A stretch of 64,000 bases of DNA from Acanthochromis polyacanthus (lineage: Eukaryota; Chordata; Actinopteri; Pomacentridae), in contig NC_067115.1 of NCBI RefSeq assembly GCF_021347895.1, positions 11,680,064 to 11,744,063 of the forward strand, written 5' to 3'. Position numbers and translations under genes: made by a program. Each line of letters opens with the position of its first letter. The first letter of the stretch is position 1. The notes under the pieces were generated by a model. That model was not told the origin of the DNA. It did no database searches and saw only the letters and a list, made by a program, of their open reading frames with translations. Positions 35,161 through 48,840 of the stretch are shown piece by piece.

Positions 35161-36779
35161 CCAAAAGAAAAAAAAATGTTTTAAATGGGTTCATTTCAAA
35201 CACATCTAAAACAAAAACTTTTCAAAAATCAATGAACAATTGTGGTCACGTGTGCTCCAGTATCTCAGTTATGAGTTGATTATTATATATATGGAGCATA
35301 TAGAAACTGATTACTGCATGCCATTGGCAGTCGCCTGTGATTTTAAAAACAAAAAAAATTAGAAATAGCAGTTTATTCTGACATTCCTGTAACTATTAGC
35401 TAAACCTGATATTATTTGTTGAAAATGGGCTCAATTACCGCTTCTAAATGCCACTGTTTCATTGCAGATTTAGCTCATTCACCTTCAAGTAAAAAAACAA
35501 GTGTATGTCAGAAATCAATACATTTAACATTTATATGCTGGTTTCTCTCAGAGAAATCTAACTGGCAGATTTTGATTTCTCAAAACTCGCATAGCAGTTT
35601 ATCAGGGTTAATTGAAATTGTTTTTTTTAAAGTTTAAGATGCACAAATACAAAAACATGACACAGCGTCATTGGCTAAAGCTTTTCCTTCAGTAATTTAC
35701 TCTAAAAGTCAATAACTGATTCTAAATTGAACACAACTATCTGAAATAACACAAAACTAAGGCAGGACCAGCATTATTTACAAAAAACTTCCTAAACTAG
35801 GACCCTTTAAAATAATGAACTTTCACTGTTTTAAATTCCTGGTGACTAGATTTGTCTTGGAAGACCCTGACTACCAGGTTTGAAATCCCATGTACAAAAC
35901 TGCTTAACTCAATTCAATGCTGTTGAATCCATGAGGTACCAGCCAGTCACTGACTATGAATTTTACATGGGTTTTAATATCAACAATCTTATTTATGTTA
36001 AGATAAAAGAAACTATTCTTTCATTTTCATTTTCCACTTGAACTTGCAGTACCAATTAACTAATGAGACCTAATGAGGAGCTGAGTGGAGCATGATTTAC
36101 ACAAAGTACAAGAAAAAAATGTCTATTTCAAAAATATTTTCCAATGTCTTATTAATGTTAATTAGTGTTATTGTGTTGAAGTAGCCTTTCTTTTCTCGAT
36201 AACTGAAAGGAGGAAGCACCCCAGCTCACCAAAATAATCCACTGCTACTTGTTTCTCCTGATGACGCATTACCAAGTAAACTTTTTTTTGTTGTTGTTGT
36301 ATTTTAAGTGTCAGGGCCTGAATGACATAAATCTTTTTGGAACTCAACCAGGATGACGCTGTCATTTTAGGCATAGGTTTAAAGTCTCAGAACAAGAAGC
36401 TAACCACAAAATCAATTACTGTAAGACATGTGTCAAGCCTGCAGGCAAGAAATCTTGTACCATTTTGACTGAGAATGAAACTTAAGGCTTAGCTCACTTA
36501 TGGTACGTCACCATACCTGTTTTCCATCATCTGAAATTTAGAACTTAAGTGCAGCCATTTTTTTCTCTGAGCAACACGGACAGACTAATGCAACAGGCTC
36601 CAGCAAGCTAGATGACTGTACTCTCTCCTTTCTAGTTCAGAGTCTGATACCATTGAAGCTTTTAGTTTTTATGCTTCAAGGCACTGAAACATTCACCTCA
36701 GAGCACATCTGAAAGTGTTGATACCTTTAAACACAAACTCATTAGGTTACTGGTTAGAATGTTTCATAACTCTTATTTT
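35161..36779. other. unique AT-rich stretch
   Basis: Nothing recognised on either strand. Confidence 0.45.
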
Positions 36780-36820
36780 ATTCAATCATTTTTTTATCAA
36801 ACTAAAAAAAATGATTGAAT
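36780..36820. repeat. perfect 16-bp-arm inverted repeat
   Basis: Arms ATTCAATCATTTTTTT (36780-36795) and AAAAAAATGATTGAAT (36805-36820) pair perfectly around a 9-nt loop. The U-rich stem suggests a terminator-like or fold-back remnant, but no transcript is known. Confidence 0.8.
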
Positions 36821-36892
36821 GTTGATGTTTCACAACCTCTTAAGGATTTATTTGTCCTTCTATTTGTATCCCAGTTGTATTTGTTTTTGTAA

Positions 36893-36952
36893 TAATATAT
36901 ACCAATATATATATATATATATAATTAATATATAATATATAGTTAATGTATT
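36893..36952. repeat. AT-rich simple repeat
   Basis: Interrupted (AT)n of about 60 bp. Confidence 0.85.
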
Positions 36953-37399
36953 TTTTATCCCCCCCTCTACACACACGCATACACACATATCAATTTAAAC
37001 AAATTAGGTATAAATTAAGTTTATAATAATGCTCAAATGTTTTCCATTCATGAATTTAGAAATAGTCCAACTTTGCAATCCATTTTTTTTTTTAAGTCTG
37101 GTATTCAGAATTCTTGATTCAAATCTAAATTCCCTCTTTGCTTAGTGGCAGCAAAATCTTTAGCCTTTGATGGCAATAAATAGTCAAGTACTGTGGACGG
37201 TTCAGTCAAGTGGACGGTTACAACTGGCTCTAGGTCAAAGCACGGAGAACAGAGAACGAAGGTGGTTCTGAACTAACCTTGTGACACATCATTTATAACC
37301 AGTAAGTGTGATGAAGCATAATAGCCTGAGGCATACTGAGGGCCCAAAAAATATATCCACTAAATACCAATCTAAAGCTGTTCCACAAATGCCAACACA

Positions 37400-37660
37400 A
37401 TGGATTAGAGTGTCAACAAGAATTCCATGGTCAGTAGCTTGAATGCAGCTTCCAGGTCAAGCAGCACTAATGCAGTGCACTCAGCAGCATTGGCATGCAT
37501 CAAGAGGTCATTAGTGACTCTGAGCAGCACATATGCTCCTGATGAAAGCCAGGCTATGCAAGTGGCTGTTTGGTCTGGCTGTAAAAGCTGTAACCTGCCG
37601 ACTGTTCTCTGTCTGATCTCAGTCCGCAGAGCATAAAAGAAAACCATTTATGGAGAACAT
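37400..37660 (-). pseudogene. LINE reverse-transcriptase fragment
   Basis: The minus-strand translation reads LLRVTNDLLM followed after 10 residues by LVLLDLEAAF, then decays. This matches the reverse-transcriptase segment that contains the palm motif LVLLDLSAAFDTVDH in L2/CR1/Rex-type LINEs. The normally following DTVDH is lost by mutation (KLLTME here). The open frame of 80 codons (37405-37647) is only a scrap of the domain. Neither the YxDD region nor the endonuclease is present. Clade not resolved. Confidence 0.7.
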
Positions 37661-40600
37661 TATCAAGAAGGTGTGAGATGTCCTGGCGCTCTTACAAATG
37701 TGCGGGTATACGAAACTGTCTCACAAAAGAGGAACAAGAAAGAGAGAACAAAATGTAATAGGCTCGGCAGAGGATTGAAGGGGGAAAAAAACGGCCAGTG
37801 GAGAAAAACATAAGCCGATAAGCTTATTCTTTTCAGAAACATCCATGTAAAGTACGCTATGCTATCACAAAAGGTAATGTAAACAAGAAAATCTTCCCAA
37901 TTAGAGTCTTTATGGAAGTTAGCAGGACCCTACTAGCATCTGAATTCACTCAGCCCCATTAACATCCATCATTTAATGCATACAAAATACAACCTCCTGA
38001 AAGCTTTCAATACTTGTTTCTTGAAATGATCAGTTTTACATTAAGTCTTGAAGTGTTTATGCGGCTCATGTAGTGTTTATGACAGTACGTTGCTCTTGCA
38101 AAAATTACAGCAGCATAATAATTAGGGTTCTGCAGTGCAAGAGCTTTTTACTGACAAATGTTAGTGAAAATTATAGTAATGTGATGTAATAAATTATTTT
38201 GGTGTACCAGTTCAAATAGCTCTCCACTTTTTACACTCTATTTGCAAACCTCAATGTACAAAAAGCCCATCCCTTTTGTAGCTAGTGTTGATGGTTAAAT
38301 AGCAAACAGCAGGTCAGATTAGATATCGTTTACTAATATTAATTCCGTGACTTGATCAGAGGCCAGAATGAAACTGTGCTGTCATCGGGTTTATGTGCTC
38401 TCTGCAAAGCTGGTGGAGAAACACGCTTCAACACAACCCCGCTGTCTGCACTCGCTCAGCTCAGGATTGTTCATGAGATAAAAGATGCATCACTCTGCAA
38501 CACCACAGTATAATCAGAGTGGACTGAGTGATTCCATGGTTTTAACAACAGAGGGTTACATCAACTTCAGCAGTCAGATTCACATCAATAATTTAGACAG
38601 ATCAGCTTTTAGTTCTGAATCAGGACCTTTAGCAAGTTACTGTTGGAAATAATGTGTGCCAAAGTCAGTCGATGACTCTTATTTCAATGCATAAATACAA
38701 ATTAAATCATCTTTACTTGCTTTCTATATAGGTATTTATTTTTTACTATGTGCACTGCAACTTTCCTTGAGGATGGCTTAATTTTGATTATGTCTCAATT
38801 TCATTTTTTGCAGGGCTGTGGACTTCAGTGAGGTCCCTGCTTAAAACTGTGTATTTTTCAGCCTACAGACTCAGCTGGATCCTCTGAGTTTTGATAACAA
38901 ACTACTGAGGAAACAGTATAGGTTCATTTCTTTACATTTCTGGCAAACTGAAAGCATTTTATTTAACTTCATAAAAGTCAGAGGTGATAACAATCCGAGG
39001 AATCGTGTTTTACAAAGAATAAAGAAGCCCGCTGGTGCATTTTGTTCTCGTTTTTGTCTTTGAGTTTATTCAGCTAACAAGCTCAATACATTTTGTCCGT
39101 TCAAACCTCATATTTGTTAGACATTTTCCTTTACTATGCTTCTAAAAGAGAGTTTTATGTTTTTCGCTGCTATTTTTTCTGTCATCAAAATTGCTAGTGT
39201 GATCCAGGTAGAATAGTTACAACCTTCATAATGGCTAACAGGGATCCAAATCAATTAAGTTCAGGGAGCACAAAAGCTTGGGTCAGCAGGATCAGTACAT
39301 TGAGGATGTTGCTGGATGGTTAATTATTAGGTTTGAACCCATTTCAAAACTGTTTTTATCCTTCAGTGTCCCCATCATTCAGTTATATCTTTGATCTATT
39401 TTGTGAGCATTTGCTGTCAATATTGCAGTGGTGCAATGCCAACAGTTTGACGCAAGCTAGATGAGAGCAACATTTTTCATCAGAGCACAGCTGCTTTGTA
39501 AAACTGCTATGGAGTGCACAGGAAAAGAAAGCAGTATTTTCAGCTTTAAAGCTCCGTAGTCGATATAATTTTTGCATCATCAGACAAAAATCCAATACTA
39601 ACCTTTCATGTTAGACAGTATGAAGAGCAGCATGGAGGAGGAAGATGTGGAGGTGCAACGGGTGGAATGGAGGACCTTTACTGAGGAGGAGTTTGAATTA
39701 CAGAAAGAGCTTAAAATAAATGCTTAGCTTGATTATTTTGCATGTTTGAAATGCATATGCACTTGTCTAGTGGGAGGGGCTTAGAGCAAGGGCCTTGTCT
39801 AGATTACTGCCTACCCCAGCTTTAAGTTGCCTGCAGAATTTCCTTTGTTCAGTCGCATACTATATAAATTCATGTTCATAAATAGCTTTTTTTCCCTAAG
39901 ATAAGACTTCTTCAAGGGCCAAGTGTAATGATTACATTGCTCCTGTTAGAATCAACCAGATTCACACAGTATGCTCCATGCACATTGAACATAACATGGC
40001 CAGAAATATTTTTACTGCATGAGGTCATCATTTGTTAATGCATCCTGGCTCTGAGCATTCCGATCTGTTCAAGGGCCAACAAATGTCAAAGGTAGACAAG
40101 AACAGTATTGCGAGGTACGCTGGGTTGCTGTAAGTAAACGCGTGTGAACAGTCAAAATTCATTTGTTTGCTGTGATTAATCCACAACCGTTCTTGTGACT
40201 CAGTGGCATCTCTCTTTCAATTCAGCAACCATTGAATTGGTAATTAGCTCGGTAGCTCGCTGATGGCCTTGGTAGCAAATTCTTGGTATAATGTATTGCT
40301 GTGATACTTGAAAGCATTTTTTTTCTTTTTATTTAAAAAGTAGGCTAGAGTGCCATCAAATATTTACATGAGAAGAAAAATGTACAAGTTAGATGAGAGC
40401 TTTGCTGTCAGAAAGGAGATGGACTATACTGGGGCGTCCGGTTCTGCGGTGGGCACGAGCAGTGCAGAAAACAGCAAAATGGAAGTACTTTAAGGTGAAC
40501 TACAAAGTAAGAAAAAAGAAAAGGAGTGGGGGCGGTGGTGGTATGGGGTGGCTAAAAAACTAAAAAGGTACCGTAGTTGGCTCAAGAGGGAATTTGAGAA

Positions 40601-42364
40601 AAAGAAACATAAGCTATTCCACCAGCCATTTAGCACTGTGTTATAGACACAAGATTAGAGAGGAGCAAGGAGTTGAAATGTCAGGTTTAGGAAGGAACGT
40701 GCTCAGATTGAGATTCACCACCATCCTTTTAATCATTGAGTCTAGCAGTGCAGCGTGGAACTCTGTCAGGGTGTGTACGTACACGCGGCAGTGTGTACTT
40801 GTGTGTTTATCATGAAAAGGGAGAGGTATCTTTAATGGAACCCCACATTCATCTCACTGCCGCTCCAAATTTAAATGAGACATTTTCACTTCTTGCCTTT
40901 TAGCGATGAGGCATATTAATAAGCTGGGAAACCATGTTGAAAGGTTAGACAACTTTTTTTCGCACCGAGGAGAAATCGTATGTATTGTCTAAAGTGCTTG
41001 GAGGCTTTAGATGTGGGAAGTGTGTGGAGGTGAGGCAAGAGGACATCAGAGATTATACACAGTTGTGCGGATCAAGGAGAGAAAGGTTGATCAAACACTA
41101 GTTAGAGGTCCATTTCAGTGGTGACACTTTCTGAAGACTGCTTCTCTTCTGAGTATTTTCATGTGCTAAAGAAACAGCAAGACGCCGCCCAGCATCCAAT
41201 CCACTTTTTCTTTTCTTCCTCCCTCTCTTCTCTCCTGCTATTCCCACACTTACCTCCTCTCTTTTCATTGCTTATCCTTTTCTTCTCTCCTTCTCTTTGT
41301 CTCTTAGCCCTTATCAGAAGGTGACAGAATGGTTTCGCAGCACAGCTCAGAATCACTGTGCAAAAGGACATGAGTGACATGTTCCCTTTTTTCAGAGACT
41401 CCTTGTCATTTTTTGTAATATGTTTTAATTTTCATATTCCCTCATTTGCAGGTGGAATCTGTGACACTGGAAGGCGCCAGCCTGCTCTGATACTGTCTTG
41501 TTATCACATTGCCTCAGCATAAGAATATCTTACTTGTCAATTTCATACAGGCATGATTAAAAAAAATTATGTGAAGTGTAATGCTTTTTGGTGATTTTTA
41601 AAATGATCTACAGATTGATTCACATACGTGCAGTCTGTGTGTGTTATTTATCCATCATACTAGAAGAACAATCGAAAGTGCACCACATCAACTGAAGCTA
41701 AACTCAAATCAGGCAATTAAGGGCCAGTGATAAAATTTTGTTTTTGGAAATTTGGATCTTTCCCATTTTTAATGATATCTTATAGTAATCATTTGCCTGA
41801 ACTGAAGCAGTTCTAATTTTCTTTGTGGCCACTTGAGACCACAGGAACAAGCTGTACAACAAGACTGACATGTTACAGTGCTAATATGTTACCAAAAGTT
41901 GCCCATGTACACATCTAACCAGCATGAACATGATTGCTATTTATTTGCAGTTGTGTTTCTAAATGTAGTTCCAATATTTGATCTTCTTTTTGCTATTTTT
42001 TGGGCTCCACCAACTGTTTAGCAGTGCAGTGTTTCTCTAACCCTAACTCTATGCTTGTCATTGAGTTATTAATTCTGAGTGCCTGCCATATGACTTTGTC
42101 AGTTCATTTTCCTGAAACAGATCAGAACAGTGAGACTAAACCTAATAAAGCAAAGGTGTGGACAGTAAAACCAAAACAAGGAGCTGAGAGAGACCAAAAT
42201 ACTCCACAAAGCTAAGGAAAAACGAATTCTCTGCTGGTCGCTACCTGCAACAATTTTTACATTACACATTCTCATTTGACACATAGTATCAGTATAATTA
42301 GAAATGCATCATTAAGAGGTGATTAAAAAGGCCTTAATTATCCTCAAAATTTATGGGCCCACCA
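37661..42364. other. unique stretch, no gene recognised
   Basis: About 4.7 kb of mainly AT-rich unique sequence. A pyrimidine-rich tract lies at 41205-41320. A tiny frame at 39620-39727 (35 codons, acidic: MEEEDVEV, EEEFELQKEL) was noted but cannot be supported as a gene. Confidence 0.4.
40060..40300. other. candidate conserved non-coding element
   Basis: Unique DNA with an interrupted palindrome of CAATTCA (40218-40224) and TGAATTG (40233-40239). It is followed by GGTAATTAGCTCGGTAGCTC, and preceded by GTAAGTAAACGCG and TGATTAATCC words. Looks enhancer-like; not proven. Confidence 0.25.
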
Positions 42365-42398
42365 AACCACATTGGGACAATGTAGTCCCAGTGTGGTT
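42365..42398. repeat. short inverted repeat (14-bp arms)
   Basis: Arms AACCACATTGGGAC (42365-42378) and GTCCCAGTGTGGTT (42385-42398) pair at 13 of 14 positions (one mismatch) around a 6-nt loop. Confidence 0.75.
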
Positions 42399-43685
42399 CA
42401 AAAAGTGAGGCTCATTTTACGTAGAGTTTACAAAACTTGAACATAAATAAATAAATTACAATTACATAGATTTCTTAAATATTTCAGGCACCAGCCCTTC
42501 AAAATATTCTATTTGGCTGATTCCATGTCAACTCCCACAAGATCTTACGAAGGTCAAGAGCACCATTTAGAATTTGTGTTGTTGCAGCGTCTTGGTCGAT
42601 GGGTATACTGCAGCTATTACAGTGTTGCTACCTTTTGATTCCATATGCTTCCTCCACCATTTGTCAACACACACCCCAGTTTGTGCCGGTGAACTGTTGT
42701 TATCTAACGTTATGTCTGTTGCATCGCCTCCTTCTTCCTCCGTCACCTTCTTCATCTCCCTTTAGCTCGCAGCAATCACCGGGGTATGCCACAGCACACG
42801 GTTTGCTCTTGTTGAACAAGTTTAAAAGTGCACCGATGTGTTCGCTCCACATTTTATGCGACACTATGAAGTTCAAGGATTATGGACGACAAGGGATAGG
42901 ACATTTGCTCCCTGAGTTTGTCCTCATGACAGTGCTTTTCCACAGACTTGCTGCAGCTTTACTTTACTTATGCTGCCTGGGGAAACTACTACCTTAAAAG
43001 CCAAAGTCAGGGAGCAGAAGTCTAGGCGCTGCAGTAAACAACATAGACAACCTGAAAACAAAATGACTGATTGCAGCTTTACTTTGTAAGATATGTCACT
43101 GGTATGTGTTTTCATTATAGGCAAGTATACAGTAAATCCCAAGGCACAAAAGCATGTATAGACACCACTACAGCAAAAAGCATCTCAGCTATGCATGTAG
43201 CTAGTTAATCCTGTTGAACTGGAGAAGCATTGATCATGTGATATCTATTTATCTGCCTCACATATTTTTTGGATTTAGCTTTCTGATCATCCCTAGAGTC
43301 CCAATCAGTAGCTCCCACTTGGAGTATTCCTACATATCTTTTGGCAACTCGACAAAAACAATGCCTAACTAAAGTGCCATTCGGTGGTATATATGTTCGT
43401 CTGGTACACCCCTCAGGCCATTATTGTTTGTGCTACGGTTGCAGTAAACCATTACTGATATCCTTAAATTAGAAAACCCTCGTGTTTTTCTTTCATTTCC
43501 ATACAGTAATGTGGGAGATAATTAGCCAATATACTGAGCTGACTGATGTTACCATGTTGGTTTTAAATGAACAAAATCTTCTCCAATTAGCATCTTATTT
43601 TTAGCTACCACAGGCAATGTGGTAGAGCATGAACCCTCAACCTGTCAACATGTTGCCAAGTGTGGTGTGTTTATTCTTGTGGCTA

Positions 43686-43721
<36 letters not shown>

Positions 43722-46009
43722 TATGCACATCTTCTTCTTCTTAAATATGACAATCACAGACGCTCAACGCTGAAAAGGTGCAAAAAGAAATATTTCAATC
43801 ACTGTAATTGTGTCGTCTGCTTGGAGATCAAGGTTGGTAATAAGGAACAAGTGACAAGCTGTGGTGAGCTTGGGGAGTAGAGGGGTAAGGAGAAAGGCAG
43901 CAGAGAGAGAATAAAAAATCTGCGAAGGCAAACTCCCATGCAAGAGGCTTCTGTTAAGTCGATGAAGGATGTGCCTCCACTTCCGAGAGTCTGGGTTTAT
44001 TCAAAAACTGACACATTTGAGATTTTTGAATCATTTATGCTGTATGGCATTATGAATAATTTTGTCTTTCTACATGATTTGACAGAATATTGAATCTAAA
44101 CACGGCTCTGTGCTTGCTGCCGAAGAGACTTTAAGAATCATCATCACTAAGTATTGATTTTCACAGTTTTTTTTTTAAATCACAGACATTCTTTATATAG
44201 GACCTGAGCTCATCCCTTTCGTCAGTAAAGACATAACTGTCTAATCTGCACTCCGGGCTTTAGATCTATTTTTCTGTGACACACACAGAGACGCACAGTA
44301 GGTAGCTAGCTGATAGAGTTAGCAGAGGCATGGGGTTTGGGTTAGGATTTGGTAGGCTGCTGCGACAAACTTTTGATGTGATCCACAGGAGATAATGTGA
44401 CTGAAATTCAGCTGTAAAGACAATGAAAACAAAGACAAAGGCAGAAGGAGCAAAAGCAGGCAGAAGAAGGTTAATTGTATAGAAACAGCTTGGAAGACAC
44501 AGAAACAGAAAAAGAGATGAGGCATGTGTGTATGGAGAGGCTGACCCAGAGTGAGAAAGAAACTGTCAGGGAGCTGAGCTGTATGTCTTGTGAAGGAAAG
44601 GGAAACTGACAAAGAGACACTTATCTCTGTGAAGAGGATTTAATCACAGTCCCAGCAGTTAACCAATAACATCATCATCCTTTTTCTCACCCTCTGTATC
44701 ATTCCCTCTATCCAGCTCTGCGGTTTTCCCCAGACACAGACCATTGAGTCTGGGCAGGTTCCCCTCCCTTCACGGCTTCCCTCTTAATGGAAAACTAAAG
44801 GTGTTCCGGCTCATTCCACATTCATCTGAGTCTGGTGCTATAACTCTCCAAACAGGGCTTGTTAGTCCATTATCACTGGTGTGTGTGTCCGTGTATGCAT
44901 GCACGATTCCCTAAGAAGTCACAAAAGTGCTTTATATTTGAGAACAGAGTCATCAGGTGTCAGTGTTTTGTTTTGTTTTTTTTCTTTTAAATCTGAGTCA
45001 CAAAGGATGAGTCAGTCACAGCATGAGTGTTGAATGGAAAGACGTGTCAGACACCAGTTCTCCTGCCCAAGTCTGTCTCTTATGCACAGTCCCTCAGGCA
45101 ACACCTTAAGTGCACTGAAAAAAGCCTGCAAGATTACCATCCACTTTCTAGGAATTTATGCCTGCAATGAGGGAATCGGCTTAAACATATTTCAGTTATA
45201 TACACAAAGGCAGGTAGAATGCAATTTAGAAAGGACAAACACACCATTTTGTCTCATACTCTCAATTATGTGAGTAATTTTCCCTTGTTTCTGCTTCAGG
45301 AACTTTGGCTTATACCTAGGAAAACACTTGTTGTGATAGGTTCATTTACATTCGGAAAAAAGCAGTGAAAAATTCTCACCTTACTGTTAACTATGTTTTA
45401 TTTGTTAACACTGTAAGACAGAATAACAAGCTAAACGGTTTAGCGAAGGCGGGGTTGCAGTATACCCACAAGAATCGATGCAAATTGGTAAACAGCCAAA
45501 CAGGAAGCTTAATTAGATGTACTCAACGGGTGTAAAGGGCTCTCACTAAGGGTTGATTAAAGTTCATGACCATTTACAAAGCTTGTGCAAAAATAAATGA
45601 ATGAATAAATAAATACAGCCTTTTTAAATGCTACCTCAACTCTTTTTTTCCATCCTGCTTTCCTTTTGCAATTTTAAAATTATTCTAATTTTTTTTTTTT
45701 TTTAATTAGTAGGCAAAGCAATGAAAACTAAGACAAACAAGTAAGGCTGAACCATGGTGTGTATGCAAGATAACGGATGGTTCAAGGAAAGATTACACTC
45801 AAGACAAAGTACCAACACTTTATATGCAAAGCAGTGACAATTTAAGAGAAGTAAATAAGGCTGGAGCCAAAGTTACACTTTAGATATCATGCATAAACAG
45901 TGTGTTTGTTTAGACATAGAGAAGTATGTTAGTTGGACTTTTTGGAATACTGTTATTTTTAATGATTGTTTGAAAGCATCATCAGCCAACACATGAAACT
46001 AACTCCATA
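42399..46009. other. unique stretch, no gene recognised
   Basis: No gene recognised. It includes a (CA)n array listed separately, and an AATGAATAAATAAAT run at 45597-45615. 42690-42910 has more CpG than its neighbours but no convincing exon. Confidence 0.4.
43688..43719 (+). repeat. (CA)n microsatellite
   Basis: About 16 CA units. Confidence 0.95.
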
Positions 46010-46400
46010 ACATTGTATAGGTCCCTTTTGTGCCACCATAACAACTCCATTTGGGATAGACATACATATGGAGATGTTGTGTATTGTTTGGCACCAGGAT
46101 GTTGGCAGTGAATCCTTTGGGACCTGTGGGTTGCGAGATGTGATCTCCCTGCTTGTTCCATCTTATCCTGTGGATGCTTGGTCAGAGTCTGGAGAGTTTG
46201 GAGGTCAGATAAAGTCCTTGGGCTGCTAGTCTCAACAGCTTTTTCAATGTGCATCGTCTTGCTGTTGGTGGTCGCTAGCACTGGAAAATGCTGTTGCTTT
46301 TGTGGGTGTGTTCTCCAACAATGTTCAGATGGGTGGTGCAGCATGTGTCAAAGGTTCACTCAAGGTTTCCCAGATCTGTATATACAGCACGTGATGTGAT
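46010..46400 (-). pseudogene. Tc1/mariner transposase relic, C-terminal part
   Basis: On the minus strand the sequence encodes PRNPQVPKDSLPTSWC (from about 46134 down), equivalent to the PRNLQDLKDLL-type tail of one fish Tc1 lineage. Just before it lies a decayed PNSPDL-like region (plus strand GGAGAGTTTGGAGGTCAGAT at 46190). The catalytic middle and N-terminus are absent or unrecognisable. A 120-codon minus-strand frame at 45982-46344 overlaps this but is in a different frame for part of its length and is not a real gene. Same lineage as 9625-10662. Confidence 0.65.
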
Positions 46401-48840
46401 GTGTTCTAAAAATTAACTAAATGTCTCATCTCGTATCTAATGTTCCCTGTAAATTAGATTTTACTGAAGAAAAGTGTTGTTCATAGACGATCAGTAACAA
46501 CATGAAAGCTGCTCCCAAGTCAAATACGGCACATTTCTTTCCATTTTATTCATTTGGTTACTGTCTAGAAATGTGAATGCCAAAAATGTGCTATTGTGCA
46601 GTATGTGCAAGTATAAGTTACAGTGAAACATGAAGCTCCAAAATGAAGTGTTATAAAATTATTATTTATAAGGCACTTAGTTTGAATTAATTATTACACT
46701 GTGACGAGCTACTGTGAGTAGCACGAATGGGGTAGCAATTACAATTAAGAGGATTGTAGAAATTATATGTGGAGTACATTTACATACTAAAGTGGAGCAA
46801 AGCATCAAATTTTTATTTAAAAAAAACTATGCAATTAGTCAACATTGCTGAGCATCATTTATGCATAAAGTTGGTCATCGTTATGCATTATGTACTTTGA
46901 TGGTCACAGAATTCAACCCTAAAACTGCATACAAATTGTGGAACTGTACAAAGACATGTTGCCTGTTTTCTTCCTACTCCCAGTAGTGCCTGAGTGAGAA
47001 AATGTAATGTATAAATTTCTCATTTTTATTTTATAAACTCAAACTTTAGGGCTACACCTGTTCAATATGTGCAATACACTACAAATATACCGGTGCTTAA
47101 CTTGCACATTCTGCTATTTGTTTTAACATTAAATACTCCTGGAAGCCCACACCAGCAGCACAGCTGGAAACGGTTATGTCAGCATCTTCTGTAGGTAGTT
47201 ATTGGGATCAGACAAGCTGTAGTGTATTAGTTTGGAGGGGAAGAGGGTTTGGATTTAGCTTGGCATCAGCATTCTGTCATTATATTCCAATACTTTCTTC
47301 AGGTTTGACTCTTTTTATTTAACAGCTCATTCCCGCATTTCAGGACTTTTCTCTTGAAACAATCTTTTTTCTTTTAATTCATTCTGTGGCTGTGATGACA
47401 GTAGCAAAGACTCTATTAATAATACATTTTGAAAAATACATAGAACTTTCCAAGGGCTGACAAAATCCGTCAAGTGTGACGTGCAAAGTCCCATCACCTG
47501 CCTACATCATCATCTATCAGCGGTTCAACCAATAAGAGGGCGCCATGCCATGTAAATGTACAAATATTGATTTGTTGATTAAGTTAGTACTAAATTGTTT
47601 GAAATAATGAAAAGAAAATTTTAAAAAAGTAACTATTACATCGTAGCAAATGTCGTGTGGTATCTGTAATCTTTCTTGAAAGCATTAATTGTCTATAATT
47701 TTGTTTGTTTTGTGTCTTTATCATGTACATATTATAACTACTGTGCAAACACACACAAATTCCCAGACCAGATACAACATACTGTGATTGTATTATATGA
47801 TCGATGTGAAAATGCATTAGCACACATGCATACTAAAAATTAGAGCACTTGCAATTTGTAAATGAGACACATCATAACACAACATAATCTATATCCAAGT
47901 TTTATGTGTATCTTTGAACCTAAAAAAAAACCCGCTGCTTGATACTGACATCAACCCACAGCTCTGTACGTACAGTAGTGTCAGACCTCAGAATGACTAC
48001 AGAGAGCAAGAAGGTTAAGAACTGCATCTGTAATTCTATAAGCGTGTAGTATTACATATTGTTTTGTCTCCCCATCTCTGTTACTGTAAATCATAAGTAA
48101 TATTCAAGTTCTTCCATTCGTAAGTAACTTTCTTTGTTTTATTTGAGCTGAATTACTGTTGTACAACCATTATCTATTTAGAAAAAAATAATCAGTACAG
48201 TGTAAGTTTCTCTGAAATACTAAATTGATATAATTTTATTCCCAAACTTATGGTCCATAATTGCTTTATAAGTGCAACATAATTGCAAAATAATTGCGCT
48301 GTAATTTGCAGACTCTGATCTTCACAAATTCCAAAGGAGGAACTTGAAACAACTCTAATAACCTGTATTCATCACATTGCTTCTAGCTTTTCTCCTTTTC
48401 TGTTCTCAGACAGCTTTTGCACAAAGGACTTTTTCTTTTGTCTTTTTTTGTATGTTTTGTTGATTTAAGGCCAAAGTATGAGCCTGAGGTGAATTTTATT
48501 CGCTAAAATTGTTCGTCTTTTTCTTTTTCTTAGTCCAATAGTCTATCTTGTAAATGCTGAAATAAAATCTTGATTTCTCCAATTCAGCATTAATATGCGT
48601 TTGGAGTGCTTGCGGTGAAACAATCTCTTAACCAGCCAGCCAAAACACATTGAATTATCTCCTTGTTCAAGGGTGAGTTTATATAATATTCCCATTGCTT
48701 GGTACAGTTGAATTTATGGACTAAGAGAAACTGTGTTCCTTTGTGTTCCGCTCGTCTTTTTCTTCTGTCCTCTTCCACAAGCAGAGTCTGTTCATCTGGA
48801 GGAAGATGAAAGGATGACTTTTGCTCATTGATATAAATAA
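46401..48840. other. unique AT-rich stretch
   Basis: Nothing recognised. 47455-47545 is a small pocket of higher GC with TGACGTGC and CCAATAAGAGGGCGCCATG, promoter-like words without other support. Confidence 0.4.

Noticed and set aside
39620..39727. 35-codon acidic frame starting MKSSMEEEDVEV
   Set aside because: Too short, no splice signals and no family match.
40380..40490. Short frame MYKLDESFAVRKEMDYTGAS
   Set aside because: Looks exon-like in composition but lacks splice signals and similarity.
41450..41495. TTTGCAG acceptor followed by a 13-codon frame ending TGA
   Set aside because: Too short to distinguish from chance.
45982..46344. 120-codon minus-strand frame
   Set aside because: Explained by decayed Tc1 sequence, which is in a different frame.
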